Positions 26,727 through 39,480 are shown, counted from the stretch's first letter. The stretch: DNA of 64,000 bases from Eleginops maclovinus (GCF_036324505.1 NC_086350.1:26132257-26196256), one strand, 5' to 3'. Numbers and translations are program-made. Notes: a model not told the origin generated them from the letters alone.

Positions 26727-27693
26727 TATATATTCAGCTGTATTGATAAATTACAACCGTTTTGTAGTGAAAGAAGGAAGGTGTTTATCTCTATTCTACT
26801 TCTACAGTAAATTATTTTAAGTCTTCTTCTATAGGGTTCCAATATGGAAAATGCCACAAGGCAACTATCAGGATTTTTTAGTGGATCCTTTCCTTCTGCT
26901 CTGATATCTGAATCACATTAAGAATAGAACTTCTCACGCCAATATGGACAGAATAAATAATGATATTGACCAAAAATTGTTGGGCATATGAGTTCTGTTT
27001 CAAGTTGAAAAATATGCACCTGTCCTTTAACTCATGGCTCCAACTAACCCTTAAGTCTGACCATCAGTATAAAACCAAAGAATATTGATTGGAAAGCATA
27101 CCGCAGAAAACCTACAAACTGTAGAATAGTAAGCAATGTTGCTTGCTTTGCATACTATTATAAAAAGAATATCCAGAAGTCACAATTTAAAGCTAATGGG
27201 TCATACCACTAATACGACCAGGAGGGACAATGTCAGTGTGCTGAGTGACTAACATTATACATGTGTATGTTACTCTGTGATACTTAGGGCTAGAAATGTG
27301 CAAGAAGAGTTAATAAAGCTGCTGCAGACACAACTTCCACTCTACTGTATTTTCCCTTGAGCAGGCTGCTACTTTAATTAGGGAATGGACTACAACTCCT
27401 GGTTGCCTGGAGACACATGATTGACAGCAGCCATGTCTATTTGTCGCCCCCAGCAACTCGATGATTGACAGTCACTAGTTTGACTCAACACTGTGCACAT
27501 GTACGTCTGCTATGGAGCCTGAAGGTCACCTTGTAGAAGTCTGTTTGTGTGTATGCAGAGTAATGTTGGCGTGTTTCTCATGATAATAATCATTTAAATC
27601 ATGTAAAGTTGTAAAGGCAGGGGAGGGGAGTCACTTTACAACTCCGCAAATAGCATTCAACTACGCCCATTAGACCAGCACGATAAATACATA

Positions 27694-27900
27694 CACTGAA
27701 AAATGTTGGCTCTAATTAAATATATTATGTCAACAGATTTCACATAGCTGTATTAGGTTAGTTGAAAGCAATAATATTAAGTTTAAATAGAATGATTAGG
27801 TTCAACTTAATATTATGGCTTTCAACTAACCTAATACAGTTATGTGAAATCTGTTGACATAATATATTTAATTAGAGCCAACGTTTCAGTTTCTTCAGTG
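27694..27900. mobile_element. palindromic MITE, family B, best copy
   Basis: A 207-bp sequence that is nearly its own reverse complement from CACTGAAAAATGTTGGC to the inverted end at 27900. The arms meet around 27795, where TAAGTTTAAATAGAATGATT lies at the centre. It could fold as one long hairpin. No coding frame was seen. Confidence 0.9.
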
Positions 27901-28544
27901 TAATCTACATTTGAAGCCTGCAGCTGGATCCAGACTGAGAAGAAGGAAGAGTGAGTGACAGAGACAGAGCGAGGAGAGTGAAAGTGTCTTCAGGGAAGAT
28001 GGGATCCGGAGTGATGGAGTGCCCTGATGGCTGATAACGGATGAGAGGAGAGAGGGTAAAAGGAGAAAGACTCCCATAATTCCTCTCTTTTTTCCTACAG
28101 CTCTGTCTGTGCTGTCACTCTTAATTCCAGCAAATGACTCTCTGGTTCCCCCTCTCCTCCGCGAGTCCGTCCGTCTGTCAGCTCTGTTGCCGCCGTGTAA
28201 TCTCTCTCTGTATTTTCTCTCTGCCTTCCTCTCTCTTTGGTGTTTTCGAACCTCTAAAAACAGCTGCAGTTTATCTTGTTTCCCAGCATGCTCATGAGTC
28301 TATTGTCAATCACCTGTCGTACATCAGCATATCTCTCTGCAAGGTCGACTCGTCACACATTTACTGTACAATGGAGGCAAGAATCTAATCAGAGTTTTAA
28401 AAGACGACACAGACTGTTTAGAAGTTTAGTTTAACCTTTTTGTCATTATGTCAGTTTAAGCTGCAAGGCTTAAAACATGAATGAGATGGGAAATCAAAGT
28501 GCATAAAGAACCTTTGTTTGTTTATCAATTATCAAACGCTTAAG

Positions 28545-29291
28545 CTGCAGCCACTCAGCATCAGCATCTCCATAAAGCTTGTCAGAAGAAGGAAGCATGA
28601 AGTGTTCTAAAACTTCCTAGTGGACGGCCTCGTTGACTTTGGACTTGAGCAAACACAGTGGACCAGCACCAGCAGAGGAAATTGCTACCCAAATCATCAC
28701 TGACTGTGGAAACTTCACACTGGACGTCAAGCAACGTGGATTCTGTGCCTCTCCACTTTTCCTCCAGACTCTGGGACCTTGGTTTCCAAATGAAATGCAT
28801 GATGTACTTCCATCTGAATAGAGGACTTTGGACCGCTGAGCATTAGACCTGTTCTTTTTCTCCTTAGCCTAGGTAAGATGCTTCTGACGTTGTCTCTGGT
28901 TCAGGAGTGGCTTTACATGAGAAATGGGACAGTTGTAGCCCATGTCCTGGATACGTCTGTGTGTAGTGGCTCTTGCTGCACTGACTCCAGCCTCAGTCCA
29001 TTCCTTGTGAAGCTCCCTCAAATTGTTGAATGGCCTTTTCTTGACAATCCTCTCAAGGCTGCGGTTATCCCTGTTGCTTGTGCACCTTTTCCTACCACAC
29101 TTTTCCTTTCCACTCAACTTTCTATGAATGTGCTTGGATATAGCACTCTGTGAACAGCCAGCTTCTTTAGCAATGACCTTTTGAGGCTTACCCTCTTTGT
29201 GGAGGGTGTCAATGACTGTCTTCTGGACAACTGTCAAGTCAGCAGTCTTCCCCATGATTGTGAAGTCTACTGAACCAGATTGAAAAACCAT
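28545..29291 (-). pseudogene. Tc1-like transposase remnant
   Basis: On minus, a 140-codon frame (29291-28869) holds the N-terminal DNA-binding part. The likely start is M-G-K-T-A-D-L-T at 29255. The paired helix-turn-helix region follows with SQSAISKHIHRK, then an RKRCTSNRDNRSL linker. The frame breaks near 28870. Further pieces of the catalytic domain continue in other frames to about 28545 (WRKSGEAQNPRC, SVMIWVAISSAG with the conserved V-M-I-W motif). The end of the DDE domain is absent. In an intact Tc1-like protein it would cut and paste its own element at TA sites; here frameshifts and truncation rule out a working enzyme. Confidence 0.85.
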
Positions 29292-29580
29292 TTAAAGGCT
29301 CGGGACACCTTTGCAGGAGTTAATTAGCTGATTAGAATGACACCGTGAGTCTACAATATTGAACTTTTTCACAATATTCAAATTTTCTGAGATACTGATT
29401 TTTGGGTTTTCATTAGCAGTAAGCCGTAGTCATCAAGATTAAGACACATAAAGGCTTGAAAGATTTCCCTTTGTGTGTAATGAATCAATATAATATATGG
29501 GTTTGATTTTTTTTGATTGACTTAATGAAATAAATGAACTTTTCCACAATATTCTAATTTATTGAGATGCACCTGTACTG
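28545..29580 (-). mobile_element. Tc1-like transposon, truncated
   Basis: The right edge has the inverted terminus TACAGGTGCATCTCAATAAA, preceded on + by CTAATTTATTGAGATGCACC. Transposase remnants read toward lower coordinates. The second TIR and the C-terminal part of the transposase are missing before about 28545, so the copy is truncated and non-autonomous. Confidence 0.8.
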
Positions 29581-29694
29581 TATGTAGCGCTGCAAGATAG
29601 CAGGCATGATAAACATAGAAACTAAACTGGATCAAAAGCAGGGAAATTTTTTTTGTTTTTTTAACCGCTTTCAAGCTCAGCGCAAATCCTCTTA

Positions 29695-30381
29695 TGCCCC
29701 TTTTCCACCAAACTGGTTCCGGTTCCAGATCTGTTCTTGTGCTTTTCTGGTGCTTTTGTGGTTCTAGCCTGTAGCCCGCCTTGTGTTTCCACTGCTCAGA
29801 GGCCGAGTGGAGCTCGAGTGGAGCTGCGCCATTGGGTCATCGTTTGCGTCATGACTTAACCGTTTACGTGCCCTCTTATGACCCATAGGGCGTGAAAATC
29901 CCTCAACAACAACAACAACGGTTTTGCTTATCTGCTCCGGAGTCCAGTGGTATTCAGCAGTTGCCATCTCCCGCTGCAGCTGCTGGAAAAAAGCCTTCTA
30001 CCGCATTGTATCCATCCAACTTCCTTTGTACCTCTTTAGTGAACCTTGAACCTAGTGGACCAAATCCCAAGGAGGTAATTTGCCTCTTCAGTGGTCCACT
30101 GCTGCTTGGTGGCATCTATCCTGGTTCGTCATTGTGTGTGTTGCTAAACAAAACCTGCGGCATTTTGTTGTTGTTGATCAGGTTAATCCCGCCTCCACAT
30201 GCGATGTAAGTGTCACGCATTTGGTTCTTGGATATTGCCCGGGCTGCCGAGTGGGGCCAGCTACGATACGGTTTTTCTGCGTTTAGAGCTGGCCCCGCTG
30301 TGGTGGAAACATGAAGAACCAGATCTTTATCAGGCTCTAGCCCGGAACTGGCTCCGGAACCGGTTTGGTGGAAAAGCGGCA
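29695..30381. mobile_element. unclassified TIR element (687 bp)
   Basis: The left end TGCCCCTTTTCCACCAAACT, followed by GGTTCCGG, is matched by the inverted right end TGCCGCTTTTCCACCAAACC, followed by GGTTCCGG. No target duplication was seen directly outside. The interior shows a further partial inverted match but no transposase motif. Confidence 0.65.
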
Positions 30382-32421
30382 CCAGTGAGCAAAAAAGAAA
30401 TCACTTATCATGTGATTTCAGCTTTAGGCAGTTGTTGAATGGCAGCTCTTGTTAACTCATCCAAGTACTGACTTCAAGCTACTTCTGGGATATATAATTA
30501 ACCTTCTTTGTTGTGCAAATATTAAATATCTTCATTGTGAATATTTGATAATGACAAGTACAGCTATAGATTTCAGCAGGTTACAATGTTACATTACATT
30601 CCCCCATTCAGTTTGACATTAGTTGTTGCACTCACCTGCTGCAGTTTACAGCCTGCTGTGGGTGTCACTGCGGGTAGTGAAGCAGGGTGGAGCCAAATGC
30701 AGAAGGCTGGAAGACTTAACAGCAAATACCTTGATCCGCCCAGGTAAGAAATTTATTAGGTAGGGTTTAGCATTGGCTTCCCGGCGTGAAAATTTCAGAG
30801 CAGCCCCTCGGTGTTCAGCTCTGAGCTCTCCGCCATTCCCTTTGGATGAGAGGAGCGCATGTTGTTAAGACAGCCCTATCTTTTACTTGTGAAGACAAAG
30901 AATTGGCACCATGCGGGATAAAAAAAGTTTGATAACAAAATAGCTGCAAAAGAGAGCAAAACAACAAAAAAAATCCAAAGTTACGATAATCTTTACTTTT
31001 TTACTGAGAAAAAAAGGACAGTAAAAGTAAAGAGCTGGGGTTTCAGGCCCCCACAGAGAAGACTAAGTTATTATCAATGGGACCGGTCAGTCGAGGCAAG
31101 TACATGTGGGAAACACAGATCAATTATGATCCTATCATCAATCATTAAAATAAATAGTTATGTTGAAAGTCAAAGCAGTATAGAAGCTGCTTTGAAATAT
31201 GAAACACTGACAAGCCGAAGAAATCCCAGTTTCAGTGTTAGACTGCTGCCTTCCACTGGACAGGACATCCGTCCCCTATTGATTTTGGTTTCATGTTAAA
31301 TTGGCATTGATAATCGACAGCCAATAACATTGTGTAATTGTTTTCACTGACAGATCATAGTATTTGGGTTCCTTGTAGGTGGAAATACCCTGTATTCCAA
31401 TTTTTTTTTACCTGACTTGCGAAGACCTCAGAACTGTAATTACTATCATTCATATGACAGCAGAAATTTTCACACAGAAAAAGGCGTGGCAGGGACATAG
31501 AAGGAAAGTATCCGGATGGGTTGCTGTCATACATACCAACAAGCAAGAGAGCAGGACAGGCCATTCAGTTCCTCCTCAAACTTACTGGGTCCATCACGCA
31601 GTCGAACTGTTCTGTTACGGAAAGCGCAGCAGGGTCGAACCAATTTTGGGTGTAATATTAAGCTTTCTTTGGCTCTTTTTGCTGTAACAAATGAACATTT
31701 TCTGATTCTGATTCTGAAGAGGCAGGAACTTTGAAAATGATCTAAAAAGCAAAATCAAGGCTTGAATACAAGCAGAGCTAATGAGGAATCAAAGTGCAGG
31801 TGTGCAGGCCTCAGGCAGGAGAAGGAGGACAAAGGAGGAGAAAACTCTTTAAAATAAAATGGGAAACAGTTATTCAAGCTGACTGGTGGACTTTGGCTGT
31901 CTTCAACCTTCACATTTAAAAAAAAAAAGTCAATTGGATTCCAAATTGTACTCAAGCAGAAGTACAAAAGTATTTTTTAAAAATAAACGTATTGTCCCAA
32001 AAGTAAAAGTTCTCGTTCTGCAAAAGGAAAGAACCATTTAAGAATAATTTATATTATATGACTAAATTATAATTGATGCTTTAACATTCATAGCGTTAAT
32101 GTTCCAGTTAGTGAAGGTGCAGCTTAATTCTTTTAATATACACTGCCGGGCAGCTTGTGGCAGCAGAAGGGATTATTTAAATTGTATCCAATTTGTTACT
32201 TTTTCATTTATTTATTAGATAATTTTCAATATAGTTCATCTGAATATGTGTATCTATGCAGAGGGTTATAGATGGCACAGCTGTGTGAGCTGAACACTGC
32301 TCTTTGTGTAATGATATTATAATGCCTCCCACTAAATATAGCCCTCTGCTCAGAAAAGGGAGAGTAGGCCACGTACACTCAGAGAAGTCAGAGGGTGGTA
32401 TAGAGACCCAGAAAGCAAGAG

Positions 32422-32424
<3 letters not shown>

Positions 32425-32519
<95 letters not shown>

Positions 32520-32520
32520 C
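32425..32520. repeat. (GT)n microsatellite
   Basis: About 43 GT units followed by GTATGTGTGC and a short GTGA run. Confidence 0.96.
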
Positions 32521-33952
32521 GTGAGTGAGTGAGAGAAAGAGGAAGGGGAGGCACATGCAGTGTGTCTCTGCAGCTCAGGTCACCGGAGGACACCGAAAGA
32601 GAAGAACAAAGGAACTGCGTGCTGTGATTCAGAGGAGCAAAGACCACTCAGTCATTATTGATGGGAAGGTGTTGAAGGCAAATGTCTGTTAGCAAGCCAG
32701 CAAGTGCGAGAGATAGCTGTAGGTGAGGACGACAGAGGTGATGATTGAGAGACCCGGGAGTTTAACACATTATTTATTCCATCTCTCCGAATTTAAATCA
32801 GATCTCGTACATATGCACCTTGATATTTTATTGATTCATCTCCCACTGTTTAGGGCAGAAACATCTGAACATGGTCACCCGGAAGTTCTTAAACCCTCAG
32901 AATAAGAGTTAAAGGGGTCATCTTCAGGTTCATGTTTGTATTTTGTGTCTCTATTGCGACATGTTATAAAAGCTCTTTATTTTTCTCATACTGCCTGTGC
33001 TGCAGCACCTCTTTTCACCCTCTGTCTGAAACCAGAGCCCAGTCGGCTCTGATTGGTTAGCTGGCTGTCTCTGTTGTAATTGGTCCACCGCTTTGAGATG
33101 TCCCTCGCCTTAGCCTGCACGAACAATGTGTTGTAGCGCTAGCTAATAGACGCGCGGGTGTTACATAGTGATGTCACTGTGTTACAGAGGTAAAGGAGTA
33201 GTCCAATGTGTGTGGAAGAGAAACTCCCTCTGGAAGATAGGGTCTCTTGAAGACCATAATCCCTTTGTCAGATAACCTTCATTCCTCCCTATATAACAGG
33301 CAGTAGTAAATAAGTGAGTGTGCATTGTGGGATATTTTGCAGGTCGTGTTTATGCATAGGACACTACTTTATTACACCAATATTGCCCACTATTATCGAT
33401 AATAGCGAGGGATTGAGACACAGCCATGGACTGTGTTGCAGAAATCAGAGAAACAGGACTTCTTCACACTCTGCAGATGTAATATACTTAAATAATATAT
33501 ACTGTAAATAACCTTTGGAGTTTATTTTTGCACCTTTATTTTGGAAGTATAAGATCCGGACTTTTATTTTGAAAGAACTTCTACCCGAAGCATACGAACA
33601 GAGAAGCAGTGAAAGTGACAGGTGTAATGACGATGGACAATGCTACAATGAACAGTTAATGGGTCATTGAATTGGGTTTTTAGCACCTGGCTGATAAAGG
33701 CACAAGGTTTGTTCCAAGTCTATTTGATATGTTGAGTGATGTTATGCTTTATTGTTTCGTGGTTTTAGCGGAGTTTTGTGTTCATGCTTTGAATTAGCGA
33801 AACTGCTATTAGACTATTAGCCGACAGTGATGTGTTCCGCTCATTTAGTTACAGAGCAGTATTGTGTATATGTATGTTCAGTTGAAAGAGCTAATGTGTC
33901 ATTATGTATTGTCGGTGGGAGCTATGATTGTGATTTCGTTTTTGAGGGATGT

Positions 33953-33971
33953 GGGGGGGGGGGGGGGGGGG
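33953..33971 (+). repeat. poly-G run
   Basis: Nineteen consecutive G residues. The exact length is doubtful because such runs are error-prone in assemblies. Confidence 0.85.
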
Positions 33972-34897
33972 TTTGTTTGTGGGACGGTAACCGATTGTTG
34001 TATTTTATTTCTTATTTTATAGCCCTTACGTTGGAAACAATTTGTATGCAAGCAAGGGTATACATTAAACAGTTACCATCAGTTGAAGAGTTAAACCATC
34101 ATTCAGTCGGGGACGCTACATATACCATATTACATATTACAAAGGTTCATGCAACATTCAGCATTGTTCTTCTTCACATTCTGTTCTACTGTAGGTGCCT
34201 GAAGTGTCAGCTCATCTACAGTATATCTTCATAAGTGTGTCTAACATGGCCATAAAAAAAGACTGTCCTCCTCCGCAGAGAAGAACAGCATCAGTCGTTT
34301 CACACTAAGTTTACAGTCAAGTAAGAAAGCCCTCTAGCATATTTAGTAATGATGTCTTAAGCAAAGCAGTAAGTGTGTTTGATGCAGGACCGCTTGGTGT
34401 ATTTTAATAACACAAAAGTGCTAAATATTTACATTTGCAGACTTCTGAGTTCACAAGTGCATCCAAATGTGAAGGTTGTCATAATGCACTATGAGTACCA
34501 GGATGGTGCTGTCATAATAGTCAAAAGTTGAGTGTAGAACAATGAACACTTCTCACACTCAATAGCCGGCATATTGGCTGGAATGTACATGACCAGCCCC
34601 AATTGTAGTTGCTCTAGTAAACACAGCACTATACGAATAAAAGCTATACATTTTTTCACTATTTAGGTAATGCTAATGCTAATTTGGCAGTCTTAACTGA
34701 TTTGGTACTGCAAACGATCATTGCTAGCTGGCTAGCCACAAGCGGTGATAGTCAGATCCAGAGAAGGCAAGCAGACTTGTGCTATTTGAGAAACTTCATG
34801 GCAGAAATTCAAACCCTGTATGTGTTCACAGTGTGTGACACGGCAGTGCACTAAGCGAAGTATCCAGATTGAGCTACAGCGTCTGTATCCCATTAGG

Positions 34898-35670
34898 CTA
34901 CGGTGACAACGGCCCTCACATTTCCATTAGAAGCAACGCGATGCACTTTCAATAAACAACGCACATATAAAAACACAGAGGTGCCAATACACATGCAAAT
35001 AAAGAAACATCTTCTCCAACTTGACGAAACATGTGCAGTGTTTACAAAAAGTGCTGCAAAAAACGAAACGCTGCGAGAAGAAAATGCTGCAAGAAGCTCA
35101 AAACACAACGGAAACCAGGGGACACTAAAAAAGTGACGCACACAGCTGGGCTCAGAGCGCTTGGAGATGTTCAGGATATTCTCACTATTGGCAGAGTTAG
35201 TCTATTTCATAACTGTAAGTGTTTTGTCTGTACATTTAAAATGACTAGGTACGCTATTAGCTAGCTTGCTAGCTTACAGCAGATCTAGCTACAGTAATAT
35301 CAGAGAGAATCAGGTGATCATATTGTAAAATAAGCCAATGAAGTGTATATTTTAGGTACATTTCAAGTGACAGTGACAGTTGTCCAACTTTATTATCCCA
35401 GAACATCAACAAGTGCTCCTTGCCCAGCTGCTGCGTCACTTTTTAGTGTCCCATGGTTTCCATTGTGTTTTTACCGTCTTGCAGTGTTTTTTATTTGCAG
35501 TGGTTTGACTTTCAGCGTCTCGTCAGATTGGTAAATGTTTTCTAAATGCTGCACAAGTGTTGTCAGGTTGCTGAAGATGTTTCTTGTGTTTTTTTTTTTT
35601 TTGCATCGTATTTGAACTGCTGTGCGTTTCTCCTAATGCCAACGTTTGGCACGTCGGCCACTGTAACATT
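34898..35670. mobile_element. long-TIR MITE
   Basis: About 250 bp at the left (34898-35150) is an imperfect reverse complement of about 250 bp at the right (35410-35670). Shared blocks include GAAACATCTTC, GGGACACTAAAAA and AAGTGACGCA followed by CAGCTGGG. The middle is about 260 bp with no transposase. Boundaries are approximate. Confidence 0.7.
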
Positions 35671-36622
35671 AGTGCCATTTTTTTACAATGTGCAGGGAAG
35701 TCTGTTATACCTCAAAACCCAATTAATGTGGTGAATTAAAGTTTTAAGTGGTTAGTTTGGTAAAGACAAGGCAAGTTGTTGAAAAACATGATGAATGTCA
35801 AGTTAAAATAACGGACACCACAGCGGTTTCCTGGGTGAGAGTCTGGTTTGAAGTGTTCTTCAGTGTAGTACAGTATGTTGTAGTGTGGTGTCCTAGTTAC
35901 AGCTCCAACTGGATAATGGGTCAGATGCTGGCTCATAAGGAGTTAAAAACTAACCTCGGTAGCTTCAAGGATGAGAAAGGCTTTATAAATGAACAATACT
36001 ATCTTATAATTGTGTAAAATTGACTTGGTTTCAGTGGATGTGTTCTCCAATCTGATCCACTTTTCTACGCACTGCAGTCCATGTAGAGATTTGGCTGAGG
36101 CAGGACTGTGATGAGTTAGAGCTCTATCCGGGGATGACCTTATTTTTTCGAACATTTCACAGGTGAAGGAAACAAGATTGAACAACCCTTTTTACTTGAT
36201 TACCAGAGCCCGGGTCAGATTTTGACATTAGATTTAATACACTCTGCACTTGCAGTGAAATGCAGACTTTTTTGGGAAGTTGATTAATCTCAGAGTGTTT
36301 CCTAGTGGGATTTATTTCCTTAGGAAATTTGGGGGGAGAGGAGGAGTGGAGCGGCTGCATTGTTATCAGACAGTATGTATATCCCTGCGATTTAATCCTG
36401 AGCACTCTGATGCTGGCTGTTTACAGGGGGGTGACAGGGGGCGGAGGGATGTGCCGCTGTGAACAATAGAATAAAGGACGGGGTCAGAAGAGGAGAGAGA
36501 TAAAGAGAGGGAGGGGGGAGGAGAGGGAGGTTATGGGAGTTTGTGGAGGAACTAAGCTGATTTGCAGGCAGAGCATATGTTTTCTGTCTCCTATTCTGAC
36601 TCACAGCCCGCCCCCCCTCTTC

Positions 36623-36623
<1 letters not shown>

Positions 36624-36667
<44 letters not shown>

Positions 36668-36882
36668 CATCTATCCATCTATCCATCTATCCATCTATCC
36701 ATCTATCCATCTATCCATCTATCCATCTATCCATCTATCCATCCATCCATCCATCCATCCATCCATCCATCCATCCATCCATCCATCCATCCATCCATCT
36801 ATCCATCCATCCATCCATCCATCCATCCATCTATCCATCCATCCATCCATCTATCCATCCATCCATCCATCCATCCATCCAT
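36624..36882. repeat. compound (ATCT)n/(ATCC)n repeat
   Basis: ATCT units grade into alternating ATCT/ATCC and then ATCC blocks over about 260 bp. Open frames over it (Ile-His-Pro-Ser repeats) are artefacts of a 4-base period. Confidence 0.95.
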
Positions 36883-37042
36883 CACTGAAACGTTGACTTT
36901 AATTAAATGTATTATGTCAACAGATTTCACAAAAACATTTGGTTCAACTTCATTGTCTTGCTTTCAACTAACCTAATACAGTTATGTGAAATTTGTTGTC
37001 ATAACACATTTAATTCAAGTCAGGGATTCAGTTTTTTCAGTG
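36883..37042. mobile_element. palindromic MITE, family B, copy 4
   Basis: It starts CACTGAAACGTTGACTTTAA directly at the end of the ATCC repeat and ends TTTTTTCAGTG. It is 160 bp, shortened in the middle compared with the 207-bp copy. Confidence 0.8.
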
Positions 37043-37094
37043 TATCTTTCTATATCTATGTATCAACACTCATTTACAATGGATATCTTTGAAG

Positions 37095-37380
37095 CAGTGG
37101 TGGAAAGTAACAAGTACATTTACTCAAGTACTAGTATTTCCATTTCATGGTACTTCTACAAAACAAAAATGTGCCAGAAAATATTGAATACAAAATATAA
37201 ATACAATATAAAACATAAATCGAGAAAAAAACGATATACTGTATATTTAACATATCCAGCAAAATAAAGTAATTAAAATTAGCTCTACCTTTACCAGCTG
37301 TAATGAATACGTTAATGCATCAATAGTAACTATCCAGTCTTAGGATAAATGCCTCTGAAATAGGTCATTACACTACCCAC
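37095..37380 (+). mobile_element. hAT-type MITE fragment (AAGTACTT family)
   Basis: It starts CAGTGGTGGAAAGTAACAAG and continues with TACTCAAGTACT motifs. The right end was not located, so the end coordinate is approximate. Confidence 0.5.
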
Positions 37381-38571
37381 ATTCTCTCACTTGATATAAG
37401 ACTTGTTTTTCCTTAAACTTTTAAAGCACTGTACAAAGAACTCCTTACATATAATACTGATATAGTTGACATAGCAATTTTAGCCTAAGCTACAGAAATG
37501 ACAGTCTTGGCAGGTTTCGTCTAGTCTTCATCCGGGTTTAATATCTCAAAAAAACAATTGGATGGACTGTCATTCATTGTCCCTGTAACATCACATTACA
37601 ATTCATTTAGCTCACCCTTTTATCCAAAATCGACTTAGAATAAGTGCAATAAACATAGAGAGTCAAACCCCGAACAACAAGGAAAGTGCAGATGTATTCA
37701 CTTCAAGCAAGTCCTACCATTGTAAGTGCTTGTGAATTTCTTACAAGGCCTAAGTTAATCAGACCCAATCAGATTCTTACAAAAAAAAAACTAGAACTAA
37801 ACATGAAACATAAACCTGATAAATAACTTAATCTAACATAAATTAATTAACAAACATTATTCATCACACTTCAAACCATATTGGAGATCATACAAATGAT
37901 TATATGAAACTGTTTGAATCCCTCCCTGTTCTACATTAAGTATTTAACTTATATTTGCCTAACCCTGCGACCTATAAGCTACAAAATGAGCACCTTATCT
38001 GTATGTAATTATTATATTTAAATAAACTTGTCTGTAACTTTACTCACATGTGCAACAACTTTAATAAGATAAGATGTGCTTTTTTGGAATTGTTTTCGTC
38101 ACAGCATCATACTAGAACAAGGCACTGCACATAATGTAAACATAAAGTGTAGAAAAAAAATACAAATAAAAAAACACTTCAAAGTTCAATATAAACACGT
38201 TATAGACAGTGAAAGATACAAATCTGTCTACACTGTAACCTAACATGAGGATGTACTGTCTGTCAACTTTGCACTTTCTGGTTGGATGCAAACTGCATTT
38301 CATTTCAATGAAGATAAATTCAATCTACTCTAATCTAATGTGGCAACATAAAGAGTTCCAGTAGTGAATTCCCATTGGATGGATGCTGTTTTCTTCAGTG
38401 TAAACAGATACAAGACAAGGCACCTCATTTATCCTGGAGCTCATCCATGTGCATTTCCATTTGTACAAGCAGAATGTAATCATCACTGTGTGTAATGCAC
38501 CAACCGTACTGCTCTGTGCTGTGTTTATATCGCTGTCTTTGGTGCATACTGATACATGTTCTCCTCTGTGT

Positions 38572-38600
38572 ATGTGTGTGTGTGTGTGTGTGTGCGCGCG
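38572..38600. repeat. (TG)n(CG)n tract before znrf1 exon 3
   Basis: About ten TG units followed by GCGCGCGC, ending 13 bases before the splice acceptor of the next exon. Confidence 0.93.
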
Positions 38601-38613
38601 CCTGTCACTCAAG

Positions 38614-38719
38614 ACGATGTGTTGGCAAGGGATGCCGGGGAGTGTGTGATCTGTCTAGAGGAACTGCAGCAAGGGGACACCATAGCCAGACTGCCGTGCC
38701 TCTGCATCTACCACAAAAG
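38614..38719 (+). CDS. znrf1: znrf1 coding exon: first part of RING
   Basis: A 106-base exon encoding D-DVLARDAGECVICLEE followed by LQQGDTIARLPCLCIYHK and the first two bases of Ser. It supplies the first RING zinc ligands (C-V-I-C, the Cys pair in LPCLC and the His of IYH). The RING recruits the ubiquitin-conjugating enzyme. The acceptor is TCACTCAAG and the donor is GTGAAA, and the phases match both neighbouring exons. The upstream pyrimidine tract is poor: a TG/CG repeat lies where it would be expected. Confidence 0.95.
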
Positions 38720-39061
38720 GTGAAACACACACACACAGATTTGAATTGCTGCCCGATATATAATTTTGCACTTCTTCTAATTAAATCCACTCACTGCACT
38801 CCAATAAAGACGTTCCGAAAAGATGGCCGGTAGTGGCTGCATATGATATAGAGGTTATTAATATTATACTGTTGGACAGTACAGTGGTGCAGTGATGACG
38901 TATTTTGTAGGCCGACCTGGAGGCTAGCAATACAAGGGCTAAAAGCAATGAGATTTCTCCAGTGGATTTTTAAATATTGCTGGAAAAAAAGTCTGTGGCA
39001 AACACATGTTTAGGATGTGTACACAGCAGGGTAATCTCCACATATTAACACATGTTGTTTG

Positions 39062-39173
<112 letters not shown>

Positions 39174-39231
39174 CTGTATAGACTCGTGGTTTGAGATCAA
39201 TCGGTCCTGCCCTGAACATCCCTCAGACTGA
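39174..39231 (+). CDS. znrf1: znrf1 last coding exon: end of RING and stop
   Basis: The exon starts with one base that completes Ser (AG plus C), then encodes CIDSWFEINRSCPEHPSD and TGA. The last zinc ligands are H-K-S-C and the C-P-E-H ending, in which a His stands in the final position as in the ZNRF family. CIDSW rather than CIDEW favours ZNRF1 over ZNRF2 as recalled. With the two upstream exons this gives an uninterrupted 86-residue C-terminal half, so the gene appears functional. The transcript probably continues to a donor (AAG then GTGAGA) at 39265/39266. Confidence 0.95.
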
Positions 39232-39265
39232 CTGAACCGCAGGTCCATTATGAATAGTGTTCAAG
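39232..39265 (+). other. znrf1: start of znrf1 3'UTR, ending at a probable donor
   Basis: After the stop, the sequence runs 34 bases to TTCAAG followed by GTGAGA, a good splice donor. An exon junction this close to the stop is under the roughly 50-base distance that triggers nonsense-mediated decay, so a 3'UTR intron would be tolerated. Confidence 0.6.
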
Positions 39266-39480
39266 GTGAGACACACACAAACACACACACTTCATATTGG
39301 TATTTTATCCGTTGATATGAAGTTCGCAACTGCTGTTTTTATGACACCTAAATGATTCAGACATAAAAGCTATTTCCTGACTTATTTTTATTCCATTTGT
39401 TTTTGTCATTAAATAAATTACAAATCTGTTCCCTTTTTATTTTCTTTAAATACTGCCAGACAACATACCGTGTTTCCTTC

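Larger units (their letters stand above)
23652..38613 (+). other. znrf1: znrf1 intron 2
   Basis: An intron of about 15 kb bounded by GTAAGT and a TCACTCAAG acceptor. It holds the MITEs, Tc1 remnant, TIR elements and simple repeats listed separately. Stretches with nothing recognised are about 23750-25030, 25650-26480, 26740-27690, 27910-28540, 30390-32420, 32530-33950, 33980-34890, 35680-36620 and 37390-38570. A CTGATTCTGATTCTGA tail near 31700 may be the end of a LINE copy. 25040-25620 has the look of a dispersed fish repeat. Confidence 0.85.

Noticed and set aside
28878..29153. 91-codon + strand frame
   Set aside because: It is antisense to the Tc1 transposase remnant, whose conserved motifs are all on the minus strand.
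36533..36976. 147-codon Ile-His-Pro-Ser repeat frame
   Set aside because: A 4-base tandem repeat read in any frame gives the same 12-base cycle. Two frames are open in parallel, so it is not a protein.
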